Below are positions 1 to 7,574 of a DNA stretch of 14,983 nucleotides, in pieces. The DNA is from Actinomycetota bacterium. Its GTDB lineage: Bacteria > Actinomycetota > Actinomycetes > JACCUZ01. Under the pieces are notes generated by a model, which saw only the letters and a list, made by a program, of their open reading frames with translations, was not told where the DNA came from and did not search any database. A program made the translations under genes and the position numbers. Each line of letters starts with the position of its first letter. Position 1 is the stretch's first letter. The stretch is taken from assembly GCA_030841195.1 (NCBI GenBank), contig JAVEDA010000391.1:1-14983 (forward strand), in the 5' to 3' direction.

Positions 1-777
1 GACAAGCCACCGCCCGCGACGTTCGCCTGGCGGGCGGCCTACCCGACACCCGCCGAGTCCCGCCGGCTGGCGCTGCGGGTGTTCCACCGGCTCCCCGGCC
101 GCAACCCGTGGTTCGTCGCGCTGATGGCCGGGATCCAGGCACTGGCCGCGTACGCCGTCGTGTCCAGCCTGTGGCGGCAGTCCGCGGGGCAGGGAACCCT
201 CGCCCAGGAGTGGGCCGGCCTGACGCCCTCGTGGTCGGTGGCCGACGCCCTCCGGGAGCCCCGGACCGTACTGGCCGCCCTGCTGCTGGTCGGCTCGATG
301 GTGCTGTTCTCCCGCCGGGGCGGGCCGCGCGGCGTGGTCGGCGGCCTGCTGCACGGCCTCGGGCACGTCGGCACCGCCCTGGTGGCGGTGTGGGTCGCCG
401 CCTGGCTGCCGGTGCCCGCCGGCTGGGCCGACGAGGCCGAGGTCGCGGCGCGGCTCGGGTGGGCCGCGGCGGTCGGCGGCGGGCTGGCAACCGTCGTCGT
501 CGCCGGGTACCTCTACCTCGCCGCCCGGCTGATGGACCTGCACCTCAACGAGCTGTTCAGCGCGCAGTCCGACGAGCACCACAAGTCGTTCCTGCGCCTT
601 CACATCCGGGACAACGGGGACCTGGTCGTGCACCCCCTCAAGGTGCCGCGGGTAGGCACCAGCTGGCAGGTGCCGGCAGCGACCGACGAGAGCGACCCGT
701 GGATCACGCCGACCGAGCCGATCGACGTGCACCTGATCGAGGCACCCGTGACGATCCGCCGGGAGGTGCCGGCGTGA
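1..777 (+). CDS. C-terminal part of a membrane protein, probably metallophosphoesterase (5' end outside window)
   Basis: The frame is open from the first base and reads coding-like before the first in-window start at 79, so the gene begins upstream; 258 residues are visible. Four hydrophobic segments lie at about residues 37-57, 90-104, 114-137 and 152-176. A conserved-looking soluble tail follows, with HLNELFSAQ near 181-189, KSFLRLHI near 195-202 and a final HLIEAPV motif. From memory, this tail (LNELF, then FLRLHI, then VHPLKV) resembles the C-terminus of large actinobacterial membrane-associated metallophosphoesterases, whose catalytic domain would lie in the missing N-terminal part. No metal-binding motif is visible, so the function rests on resemblance only. 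The stop overlaps the next start (GTGA), placing it in the operon that follows. Confidence 0.62.
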   Translation, partial: DKPPPATFAWRAAYPTPAESRRLALRVFHRLPGRNPWFVALMAGIQALAAYAVVSSLWRQSAGQGTLAQEWAGLTPSWSVADALREPRTVLAALLLVGSMVLFSRRGGPRGVVGGLLHGLGHVGTALVAVWVAAWLPVPAGWADEAEVAARLGWAAAVGGGLATVVVAGYLYLAARLMDLHLNELFSAQSDEHHKSFLRLHIRDNGDLVVHPLKVPRVGTSWQVPAATDESDPWITPTEPIDVHLIEAPVTIRREVPA

Positions 778-1832
778 CCGTCACCGCACCGACCCGCCCG
801 ACGACGCGGGCCGACCACCGCACCGAGGTGGTGCCCCTCACCGCACTGGACGGCCGGCCGCTGACCCTGGTGCACGTCCAGGGACGGCACCCGCCGACCC
901 GGGGACCGGTCCTGGTCGTGCACGGTGCGGGCGTGCGAGCCGAGCTGTTCCGGCCGCCGCTGCCGCGGACCTTCGTGGACGCGCTGATCGACGCGGGCTG
1001 GGACGTCTGGCTGCTCAACTGGCGGGCGTCGATCGACCTCGACCCGGTGCCGTGGACGCTGGACGAGGCCGCGGCCCACGACCACCCGGCGGCGGTGCGG
1101 CACGTGCTGGCCGCGACCGGCGCGGACGAGCTGAGCGCCGTCGTCCACTGCCAGGGATCGACGTCGTTCACGATGGCCGCGGTCGCCGGGCTGCTGCCGG
1201 AGGTGCGGACCGTGGTGACCAACGCGGTGTCGCTGCACCCGATCGTCCCGCGGTTCTCCACCTTCAAGATCGGCCGCGTCTCCCCCGTCGTCAGCCGCTG
1301 GCTGCCGCACGTGTCCCCGGCCTGGGGTGACAAGCCCGAGGGAGTGCTGTCCCGGGCGCTCGTCCTGGCCGTCCGCGCCACCCACCACGAGTGCGACAAC
1401 ACCGTCTGCCGGATGGTGAGCTTCACCTACGGCACCGGCTGGCCCGCGCTGTGGTCGCACGCGAACCTCGACGCGGCCACCCACGACTGGATCCGCGGCG
1501 AGTTCGCGGAGGTGCCGTTCACGTTCTTCCACCAGATGGATCGCAGCATCCGGGCCGGGCACCTGGTGCCGGTGAGCGACCTGGCGGGGCTGCCCGCGTC
1601 CTACGTCGCCGCGCCGCCGCTGACCGATGCCCGGTTCGTCTTCCTCGCGGGCGAGGACAACAAGTGCTTCCTGCCCGACAGCCAGCAGCGGTCCTACGAC
1701 TTCTTCGCCGCACACCGGCCCGGGCGCGACGCGCTGCACCGGTTCCGCGGCTACGGCCACCTCGATGTCTTCCTCGGCCGGAACGCCGCGACCGACACCT
1801 ACCCCGTGATCCTCGAGGAGCTGGCGACATGA
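774..1832 (+). CDS. Alpha/beta hydrolase with apparent Cys nucleophile, related to the hydrolase domain of GMC/cholesterol-oxidase-type proteins
   Basis: This 352-residue protein starts at GTG 774, overlapping the previous stop by four bases, with GGGAGG at 761-766. The oxyanion-hole segment VVHGAG lies at residues 48-53. The nucleophile elbow reads VHCQGS at 124-129, which puts Cys126 where esterases have Ser, as in PHA synthases. Acid candidates are Glu294/Asp295 (FLAGEDNKCF), and His329 (GYGHLDVF) is the catalytic His. The pattern (VWLLNWRAS, the Cys elbow, the GYGHLD ending) matches the hydrolase half of long actinobacterial proteins in which a GMC oxidoreductase (cholesterol-oxidase-like) is fused to such a domain; here it is a separate protein. 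There is no signal peptide. A role on lipid or sterol esters or thioesters is inferred from family and neighbours; the substrate is unknown. Confidence 0.85.
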   Translation: MTVTAPTRPTTRADHRTEVVPLTALDGRPLTLVHVQGRHPPTRGPVLVVHGAGVRAELFRPPLPRTFVDALIDAGWDVWLLNWRASIDLDPVPWTLDEAAAHDHPAAVRHVLAATGADELSAVVHCQGSTSFTMAAVAGLLPEVRTVVTNAVSLHPIVPRFSTFKIGRVSPVVSRWLPHVSPAWGDKPEGVLSRALVLAVRATHHECDNTVCRMVSFTYGTGWPALWSHANLDAATHDWIRGEFAEVPFTFFHQMDRSIRAGHLVPVSDLAGLPASYVAAPPLTDARFVFLAGEDNKCFLPDSQQRSYDFFAAHRPGRDALHRFRGYGHLDVFLGRNAATDTYPVILEELAT

Positions 1833-2749
1833 GCGTGCTGTTGCCCGCTGCCCGCACGCTGATGTCGCTGGCGCCCTCGGCGGTGCCCCGCAGGCAGCGC
1901 CGGCTGGCCGGCCGGCGCGCCGCGGTCGACGGCATCCCGTTCACCATGCCGGTCAACTCGGAGCGGACGCCGGCCCTGATGGCGGCGTTCCCGGTCGACG
2001 GCGACGCGGCCGCACGGCTGCTGCCCGGCGGCGAGCTGCACCCGGTCCGGCTTCCGGGCGGCCGCGGCCTCCTGGTCGTCACCGTCGTCAACTACGAGGT
2101 CACCGACATCGGCAAGTACGTCGAGTACTCCCTCGCCGTGGCCTGCACGTTCGGTCCGCGGCCGGCACCGCCGCTGCTGCCCGGCCTGCTGCGCGGCCAC
2201 TACGGCACCGGGCAGTTCGTGGTCGACCTGCCGGTCAGCAGCGAGGTCTCCGTGAAGGGCGGCAAGGGGATCTGGGGAATGCCCAAGCACCAGGCCAACC
2301 TCGACTTCACGATCACGTCCTCGTCGGTGTCCAGCCAGTACGACGTCGACGGCCAGCTCGGTGCGTACGTCGAGATCGAGCGGCCGCCCGCGACGGCACT
2401 GCCGCTGGACGTCGGGGCCGCCAACTACTGCGTGTTCCGCGGCATGGTGATGCGCTCGAACATCTACTTCCAGGGTGCGGCCGACATCGCGCTCGGCCGG
2501 CGGGCCCGGGCCACGCTGCGCCTCGGGGACGCGCCGCAGGTCGCGGCGCTGCGCGGGCTGGACATCGCCCCCGACCCGGTCTTCACCGCGTTCCTGCCCA
2601 CCACCCGTGGCGTGCTCGACGACCATCTCGAGTGCTGGTTCCTGACCTCCGCAGGCGAGCGGACCGAGCCCGGCGACGGCCTCGATTCGGTGGTGGGACT
2701 CGGCCGGTCCGAGGAGTGGCTGGACCCGCCCAAGGTCCTGGTGGGGTGA
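1829..2749 (+). CDS. Acetoacetate decarboxylase-family protein
   Basis: This is a 306-residue protein. ATG 1829 overlaps the hydrolase stop (ATGA), with GAGGAG at 1815-1820. The fold signature includes NYEVTDIGKYVEYSLA at residues 88-103 and KGIWGMPKHQANLDF at 146-160, matching the GxPKK segment of acetoacetate decarboxylases. By this alignment Lys153 would be the Schiff-base lysine. The following residue, normally the lysine that lowers its pKa, is His154. At 306 residues it is longer than the roughly 245 of the clostridial enzyme. Family members also include aldolase-like and cyclase-like enzymes, so decarboxylation of acetoacetate should not be assumed. Its place between an alpha/beta hydrolase and membrane proteins suggests action on a beta-keto or lipid-derived intermediate. 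It is cytoplasmic, with no leader or membrane helices. Confidence 0.82.
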   Translation: MSVLLPAARTLMSLAPSAVPRRQRRLAGRRAAVDGIPFTMPVNSERTPALMAAFPVDGDAAARLLPGGELHPVRLPGGRGLLVVTVVNYEVTDIGKYVEYSLAVACTFGPRPAPPLLPGLLRGHYGTGQFVVDLPVSSEVSVKGGKGIWGMPKHQANLDFTITSSSVSSQYDVDGQLGAYVEIERPPATALPLDVGAANYCVFRGMVMRSNIYFQGAADIALGRRARATLRLGDAPQVAALRGLDIAPDPVFTAFLPTTRGVLDDHLECWFLTSAGERTEPGDGLDSVVGLGRSEEWLDPPKVLVG

Positions 2750-2755
2750 TCCGCG

Positions 2756-3247
2756 GTGAAGGCAGCCCTGCTCCTCGTGAACGCCCTGTACTTCCTGTTC
2801 GGGGCGAGCATGTACATGGGCACGATGTGGGTGCTGCGCTTCTTCCTCTACCCGACCTGGCGGTCGCTGACGCCGGACAACGTCGGCGAGCACTTCGGGG
2901 TGCCGACCATCCTCGCGACCAAGTTCTTCACCGTGGTCGTGCCACCGATGTTCCTGTCCGGCATCGTGCTGGTGGCCACCGAGTGGGGCGACTGGTCGCA
3001 CCCCTTGGTCTGGCTGGCCGCGGTCTGCCTGGTCGGCATCGTGGTGCTCACCTACGTGGGCCAGCAGATCATCATCCCGGTCAACAAGAAGATCCGCGGC
3101 GGCGAGTACGACGGCCCGGCCGCGCTGACCCCGCTGCTGATGCGCTGGATGCAGCTGAACAACATCCGGTTCGTCGCCTCGACGATCACCTGGGCCGCGA
3201 TCGTCTGGTACCTCGTGGCCAAGCCGGACCTGCTCGAGGCGCTGTGA
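2756..3247 (+). CDS. Small four-helix membrane protein, DUF1772/anthrone-oxygenase-like
   Basis: This 163-residue protein starts at GTG 2756. An in-frame TGA at 2747-2749 closes the frame upstream, so the start is fixed within a few codons; the ribosome site (GGGGTG) is weak. Four hydrophobic segments lie at about residues 3-30, 58-75, 82-107 and 137-155. After the third is a polar stretch (PVNKKIRGGEYDG), then RWMQLNNIRF with Trp131, Asn135/136 and Arg138. The order of helices with a W..LN.IR motif before the last helix is reminiscent of the DUF1772 family, which includes fungal anthrone oxygenases and many uncharacterised bacterial membrane proteins. I recognise the layout rather than a definite function. 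Its stop overlaps the next start (TGATG), so the two are likely co-translated. Confidence 0.72.
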   Translation: MKAALLLVNALYFLFGASMYMGTMWVLRFFLYPTWRSLTPDNVGEHFGVPTILATKFFTVVVPPMFLSGIVLVATEWGDWSHPLVWLAAVCLVGIVVLTYVGQQIIIPVNKKIRGGEYDGPAALTPLLMRWMQLNNIRFVASTITWAAIVWYLVAKPDLLEAL

Positions 3248-3678
3248 TGATCCCACTGGAGCGACTCCTGGCCGACCGGCTGCGGGCGGTGGTCGCCGCG
3301 ATCGCCGCCGTCACCGTGCTGTCCGGCCTCGGCCAGCTGCTCCTGCCCGGCATGGTCCTGGACCTGCTCGGCGCCGAGTCGACGCCCACCACCCGGCACT
3401 TCTTCGCGATCGTCGGCATGTTCATGGCGGTGGTCGGTGGGGTCACGCTGCAGGCACTGCTGACCGAGCCCACCCCGGCTTTCATCGTGCTCTGGTGCGC
3501 GGTGCAGAAGCTCGGCGCCTTCCTGGCCGTGACCGTCGGTGTGCTGCGGGACCTGTTCTCCTGGGTGGCCATGGCAGTGGCCCTGTTCGACCTGCTGACG
3601 GCGGTCCTCGCCACGATGGTCTGGCAGCGGCTGCGAGCGCCGGCCGGCCGTCACCAGCAGGCCCGGGTGACGGCATGA
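3247..3678 (+). CDS. Small four-helix membrane protein, unknown function
   Basis: This 143-residue protein has ATG at 3247 sharing a base with the previous TGA, and GAGG at 3236-3239 seven bases upstream. Hydrophobic segments at about residues 13-36, 52-71, 77-98 and 104-125 predict four transmembrane helices. The end is short and basic (WQRLRAPAGRHQQARVTA). The second helix begins RHFFAIVGMFMAVVGG and the third contains CAVQKLGAF, a layout seen in several uncharacterised actinobacterial membrane families. I do not recognise a catalytic motif. Overlaps on both sides (TGATG upstream, ATGA with the patatin gene) place it in the middle of the operon. It may form a membrane unit with the preceding protein of similar size; that is inference. 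Confidence 0.75.
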   Translation: MIPLERLLADRLRAVVAAIAAVTVLSGLGQLLLPGMVLDLLGAESTPTTRHFFAIVGMFMAVVGGVTLQALLTEPTPAFIVLWCAVQKLGAFLAVTVGVLRDLFSWVAMAVALFDLLTAVLATMVWQRLRAPAGRHQQARVTA

Positions 3679-5018
3679 AGCGGTCCGTGGTGCTGGCCGG
3701 CGGCGGGATGCGGGTCGCCTGGCAGACCGGCGTGGTCCGGGCGCTGACCGAGCACGGCCTCAGGTTCGACCACGTGGACGGCACCTCCGGCGGGATCATG
3801 ACGACCGGCATGCTCCTGTCCGGTCTGGACCCGGCCGAGATGGGCCGGCGGTGGTCCGACCTCGACGTGTCGGACTTCAGCTCGCCGCTGCCCGTGCGCG
3901 ACTACCTGCGCGGGCCGTGGTCGCTGCCCGGTCTCGGCGATGCCGACGGGGTCGTGAACAAGGTGTTCCCACACCTCGGCATCGACTGCGCGACGATCCG
4001 CGAGTCGACGGCGTTCGAGGGAACCTTCAACGTCGTCGACTTCGTGACCAAGACCTGCGTGGCGATCCCGCACACCGACGTCGACGAGCACCTGCTCGCC
4101 GCCGGGATGTCGCTGCCCGTGGTGATGCCGCCGCTGCGGCGCGGGAACCGGGTCTGGACCGACGCGGTGTGGGTGAAGGACGCGAACGTCACCGAGGCAC
4201 TGCGCCGGGGCGCGGACGAGGTGTGGCTCGTCTGGTGCATCGGCAACTCGCCGTACTGGGGAGACGGGCCGCTGGAGCAGTACGTGCACATGATCGAGAT
4301 GAGCGCCAACGGCGCCCTGTTCGCCGAGCTGGACGCCGCGCGTGCGGCCGGTCGGCAATTCACCCTGCACGTGGTGCACCCGGAGCACCCGCTGCCGCTG
4401 GACACCGAGCTCTACGCCGGGCGGGTCAGCACTGACACGCTGATGGCGATGGGCTACCGGGACGGGTGGTCCTATCTGGAGGGGGCGAGCCCGGACGGCG
4501 TCGCCCAGGACACCACCTGCACGGCGATGACCGAGCCGCCCGTCGGGGTGCGCCTGACCGAACGCCTGCGCGGCACGGTCGCGGGGGCCCACCTCGACCT
4601 CACGGTCACCGCCGTGATCGCGTTGCCCGACGACTCCGAGCCCGCACCGGCTCGGGTCGTCGGGCACGTGGACCATGACCCGTGGGGCGGCCGGGTTCCG
4701 CTGGCGGACGGCCGGCTGGTGCACGAGGGCGACGCGCTGGTCTACCGGGCCCGGGCCCGGGTTCGAGCCGACTGGGTCGACATCGAGGCCCGGCGCGAGC
4801 TGGCCGACGACGACGGACTGGACGCCTGGGCGGACGCCACCACGGTCGAGTTCAACGCGAGCTCCGGGGAGTCCGGCCGGCTGCGACTCGGCCCGCTGGA
4901 CGCCGCTCGCGCGCTCGCCGCCGCCGAACCGGTCGGAGCGCACGGGGGGCTTGACCGGGCCAGCGCCCTGGCCCGCCTGGCCCGCACCGGACTGCGCCGC
5001 GCGCTCGCGACGTACTGA
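3675..5018 (+). CDS. Patatin-like phospholipase with an extra C-terminal domain
   Basis: This 447-residue protein has ATG 3675 overlapping the previous stop (ATGA). The N-terminal patatin domain (about 1-280) shows the glycine-rich oxyanion loop LAGGGMR at residues 7-13 and the nucleophile elbow GTSGG with Ser38. The second dyad residue should be Asp163. The local sequence is TDAVWVKDANV, so the usual D-G-G/A motif is D-A-V while a downstream DANV is kept. The C-terminal region (about 290-420) contains LTERLRGTV, DLTVTAVIA, a VGHVDHDPWGGRV segment and LDAWADATTVEF. From memory this spacing resembles the beta-rich accessory domain on GMC oxidoreductases related to cholesterol oxidase. There is no signal peptide. 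The expected activity is acyl-ester hydrolysis on lipids; the substrate is unknown. It ends the first sub-block, 13 bases before the next gene. Confidence 0.88.
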   Translation: MKRSVVLAGGGMRVAWQTGVVRALTEHGLRFDHVDGTSGGIMTTGMLLSGLDPAEMGRRWSDLDVSDFSSPLPVRDYLRGPWSLPGLGDADGVVNKVFPHLGIDCATIRESTAFEGTFNVVDFVTKTCVAIPHTDVDEHLLAAGMSLPVVMPPLRRGNRVWTDAVWVKDANVTEALRRGADEVWLVWCIGNSPYWGDGPLEQYVHMIEMSANGALFAELDAARAAGRQFTLHVVHPEHPLPLDTELYAGRVSTDTLMAMGYRDGWSYLEGASPDGVAQDTTCTAMTEPPVGVRLTERLRGTVAGAHLDLTVTAVIALPDDSEPAPARVVGHVDHDPWGGRVPLADGRLVHEGDALVYRARARVRADWVDIEARRELADDDGLDAWADATTVEFNASSGESGRLRLGPLDAARALAAAEPVGAHGGLDRASALARLARTGLRRALATY

Positions 5019-5031
5019 CAAGGGAGCTGAC

Positions 5032-6303
5032 ATGACCGAGAGACGCCGCCGGAAGGTGTGGGTGCACCACGTGGTGGTCAGCGTCCGGATGATGCAGACG
5101 CGCCTGGACGTCGCCGAGGCACGGGGGCTCGGCCCGGACCAGCAGGCCGCGGCGCACGGTGTGCGGCGCCTGCTGGACAAGGCCAGGGACGCCGCGAACG
5201 GTGTGGACCCGAAGCCCGGACCCCTGTCGGACTGGTGGAGCGGCGGGCTGGTCGAAGCCGCCTACCAGAACCTGCACGGGGCCAAGGTCGAGATGGTCGA
5301 GGTCTACGACGAGGCGGACCTGGCCGCCGAGATCCCCGAGATCGCCGCCCGCACCCACCAGGCGCTGCGCCAGGACGACCCGCGCCGGCGCAGCGTCGAG
5401 CGGCTCGGCGGCCGCCCGCTGGCCCTGCAGCGCGCCTACCTGCGGCACGCGCTGCAGGACTGCTACGACGCGATGGACCGCCAGCACGAGCGGCTACGCA
5501 GCTTCCGCAACATCGTGCTGGTGCTGGCGATGTTCATCACCGCGCTCGTCGGCATCACCGTGGTCGCGGTCTGGGGCAAGCCGTCCATCCTGCCCTTGTG
5601 CTTCCCCGCCAACGGCGGGGACCCGACGGCCATCCTGCTCAACTGCCCGACCGGACAGAACGTGGCCGCAGAGAGCCCCGGCGACATCCTCGTGGTCGGC
5701 CTGCTCGGGCTGCTCGGCGGCGCGCTGGCCGCGGCCCTGAGCATCAGGAACCTGCGCGGGACCTCCTCGCCGTACGACGTGCCGGTGGCCCTCGCGTTCC
5801 TCAAGGTGCCCCTCGGGGCCTACACCGCGATCCTCGGCCTGATCGCCATCCAGGGCGAGTTCATCCCGGGCCTGTCGTCGCTGGACTCGCAGGGGCAGAT
5901 CCTCGCGTATGCGCTGCTGCTCGGCTTCGCCCAGCAGGTGTTCACCCACTCCCTGGACGTGCGGGCCCAGTCGCTGCTCGAGGCGCTGCCGGGCAAGGAC
6001 TCCCCCACGGTGCCGACGGCAACGGCAACAGCCATCGCCACAGGTCCTGAGCAAGCACAGCCCGCGCCGAGAGCGTCCGCGGTCCCATCCCAGTACGCGC
6101 CCACCAACGGCAGCACTCCAGCGGCACCACCGGCGGCAGCGGCGACGCAGGTGACGATCGAGCTCCCGCCCGACGCCGAGCCGGAGTACCAGCCGCCACC
6201 CATCGACCTCACTGAGGACGCAGACGGAACCGACGACAACGACGTGGTGCAGGACGACGACAGCATGCCGCTGCCGAACGTGCCGGTCGGGGACCACCGC
6301 TGA
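5032..6303 (+). CDS. Four-helix membrane protein with soluble N-terminal domain and disordered acidic C-tail
   Basis: This 423-residue protein starts at ATG 5032 behind a clear AGGGAG at 5021-5026. The first 155 residues are helical and cytoplasmic-looking (AAYQNLHGAKVEMVEVYDEADL near 77-97, then many Arg/Gln/His). Membrane segments lie at about 160-182, 218-238, 252-276 and 287-305. The loop at 183-217 carries two cysteines (LPLCF, LLNCP), compatible with an external disulfide. The segment SSPYDVPVALAFLKVP leads into helix three. Residues 322-423 are rich in Pro, Ala, Thr and Asp, so low-complexity and acidic. I recognise this as a recurrent actinobacterial hypothetical-protein family without known function. 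The stop overlaps the CHAP gene start (TGATG), which suggests a joint role. Confidence 0.82.
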   Translation: MTERRRRKVWVHHVVVSVRMMQTRLDVAEARGLGPDQQAAAHGVRRLLDKARDAANGVDPKPGPLSDWWSGGLVEAAYQNLHGAKVEMVEVYDEADLAAEIPEIAARTHQALRQDDPRRRSVERLGGRPLALQRAYLRHALQDCYDAMDRQHERLRSFRNIVLVLAMFITALVGITVVAVWGKPSILPLCFPANGGDPTAILLNCPTGQNVAAESPGDILVVGLLGLLGGALAAALSIRNLRGTSSPYDVPVALAFLKVPLGAYTAILGLIAIQGEFIPGLSSLDSQGQILAYALLLGFAQQVFTHSLDVRAQSLLEALPGKDSPTVPTATATAIATGPEQAQPAPRASAVPSQYAPTNGSTPAAPPAAAATQVTIELPPDAEPEYQPPPIDLTEDADGTDDNDVVQDDDSMPLPNVPVGDHR

Positions 6304-6971
6304 TGCGCACCTACGGCCAGGCGAAGGAGTTCGCCCAGCAGCAGCACCGCAGCGGCTCCGCGAGCTGGCACAACATGTGCCAGATGTTCTCCCGGCAGTG
6401 CGTGGGCGCGCCGTCGTTCGGCTCGTCGGCCCGGGAGGCGTTCAACCGGATCCCGGCCGAGCAGCGGCACACGTCCGGCCCGCCGCCGGCCGGGTCGATC
6501 GCCTACTACGGCTTCCGGGACCACGGGTTCGGCCACGCGGTCTTCGCGGTGAACGGTGGCTTCGTGTGGTCCAACGACATCCTCCGCCGCGGTCACATCG
6601 ACCGGGTCCGGTGGGACGTGTTCCCCAGCAGGTGGCGGCTGCCCTACCGCGGCTGGATCTCGGCCTGCCCCGGTGGCGAGCTGCCAGTTCAGGACAAGGA
6701 CGCGCCACCGACGTACCGGCAGGGCCGTCGGGTCTACGGCAGCCGGATGCGCTTCGCCCAGGACGACTCCGACAGCGTGTGGAACCTCCAGGTCGCCCTC
6801 GCCGCGCGCGGCTTCGAATTCGAGAACGGACCGACGGGCTACTACGGAGTGCACACCCGCGAGTCGGTGGCGGTCTTCCAGCGTCGGCGCGGCTGGACGG
6901 GCAGCGACGCCGACGGCATCGCCGGGCCCGGGACGGTGGCCGCGCTCGGACTGCTCTGGGTCGACGGGTGA
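6303..6971 (+). CDS. CHAP-like amidase/endopeptidase with C-terminal peptidoglycan-binding domain, no signal peptide
   Basis: This 222-residue protein has ATG at 6303 overlapping the previous stop. The N-terminal domain (about 1-125) has CHAP/NlpC-like features: Cys26 in WHNMCQMFSRQC as candidate nucleophile, the turn PPAGSIAYY at 61-69, His78 in FGHAVF, and Asn91/Asp92 as polar third residues. The second domain (about 150-217) fits PG_binding_1: VWNLQVALAARGF, then TGYYGVHTRESVAVFQ, then DGIAGPGTVAALG. The combination is typical of cell-wall lytic enzymes and phage endolysins. There is no signal peptide or membrane anchor, so reaching the wall would need another route. It sits between two membrane-protein genes with four- or three-base overlaps. 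Activity is inferred from motifs; the bond cleaved is unknown. Confidence 0.83.
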   Translation: MRTYGQAKEFAQQQHRSGSASWHNMCQMFSRQCVGAPSFGSSAREAFNRIPAEQRHTSGPPPAGSIAYYGFRDHGFGHAVFAVNGGFVWSNDILRRGHIDRVRWDVFPSRWRLPYRGWISACPGGELPVQDKDAPPTYRQGRRVYGSRMRFAQDDSDSVWNLQVALAARGFEFENGPTGYYGVHTRESVAVFQRRRGWTGSDADGIAGPGTVAALGLLWVDG

Positions 6972-7537
6972 CGACGCTCGCGGGGACGAGCTCCCCGGAC
7001 GCCGCCCACGACCTCGAGGAGCTGCGCGGGTCGGCCCGCGGCTGGCACGGCGTCCAGCTCGCGGTGCTCGGGTTCATCGGGCTCTGCGGGGCGCTGCAGG
7101 GCGGTGGGTCGGCCAGCGGGCCCGGCTGGGTGCAGGACCTGTCCTTCGTCCTGGTCTTGGCCGCGTTGGTGCTCGCCTGCTCCGCGACCGTGCTGGTCGC
7201 GAGTGCGGCCTGGCCGGTGTACGGCGGGGCGGGGCACGCCACCGAGTCCCCTGCCGACGAGCTGCGGCACACCGGCCACCGGCTGCGGGCCGGCATCGCG
7301 GTGACCTTCGTGGCCGTGGCCTGCCTGGCGGTCGCGACGAGTGCGGCGTGGTGGCCGAGCGGGAGCTCGAGCGGCGGGTCCGGCGAGGCGCTGGTCGAGG
7401 TGCGCACCGGCACCGGGGTCGCCTGCGGCGTGCTGCGGCCGGCCGACGCCGGCAACCTGGTCGTCGACGTGGCCGGTCAGACCTTCACGGTCGCGCTCTC
7501 GGATCTGGTGTCCGTCCGGCCTGTCGAGCGCTGCTGA
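6968..7537 (+). CDS. Three-helix membrane protein with external C-terminal domain, unknown function
   Basis: This 189-residue protein starts at GTG 6968, overlapping the CHAP stop (GTGA). Three hydrophobic segments lie at about residues 28-46, 56-80 and 108-129, preceded by an acidic 25-residue N-terminus. A Ser/Gly linker (SGSSSGGSG, 131-139) leads to a small beta-type domain (141-189) with Cys153 and the final Cys189, which could form a disulfide if the C-terminus is outside. By the positive-inside rule Arg100-Arg107 would lie in the cytoplasm before helix three, agreeing with an external tail. No family is recognised. Tight coupling to the CHAP gene suggests a shared wall- or membrane-related role, but this is inference. 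Confidence 0.75.
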   Translation: MTTLAGTSSPDAAHDLEELRGSARGWHGVQLAVLGFIGLCGALQGGGSASGPGWVQDLSFVLVLAALVLACSATVLVASAAWPVYGGAGHATESPADELRHTGHRLRAGIAVTFVAVACLAVATSAAWWPSGSSSGGSGEALVEVRTGTGVACGVLRPADAGNLVVDVAGQTFTVALSDLVSVRPVERC

Positions 7538-7561
7538 CCAGCGCCGTCGACCCGACCCCGC

Positions 7562-7567
7562 TACGGT
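7562..7567 (+). promoter_or_regulatory. Possible -10 element for leaderless methyltransferase transcript
   Basis: TACGGT matches the actinobacterial TAnnnT -10 pattern and ends seven bases before GTG 7575, the spacing seen for leaderless genes in which transcription starts at the start codon. No good -35 lies at the right distance, and no Shine-Dalgarno precedes the GTG. This is weak evidence. Confidence 0.3.
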
Positions 7568-7574
7568 TCGCCGC

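Noticed and set aside
1799..3256. Long minus-strand open frame of 485 codons opposite the decarboxylase and membrane-protein genes
   Set aside because: It is antisense to three overlapping plus-strand genes with clear families. Its translation is rich in Arg, His, Gln and Gly with no motif, as expected for a mirror frame in high-GC DNA.
3651..5180. Long minus-strand open frame of 509 codons opposite the patatin gene
   Set aside because: The patatin motifs on the plus strand are clear; the antisense product has low-complexity composition and no recognisable domain.
6303..6971. CHAP gene as evidence for a prophage
   Set aside because: No integrase, terminase, capsid or tail genes occur in the window, and base composition and gene spacing match the flanking genes.
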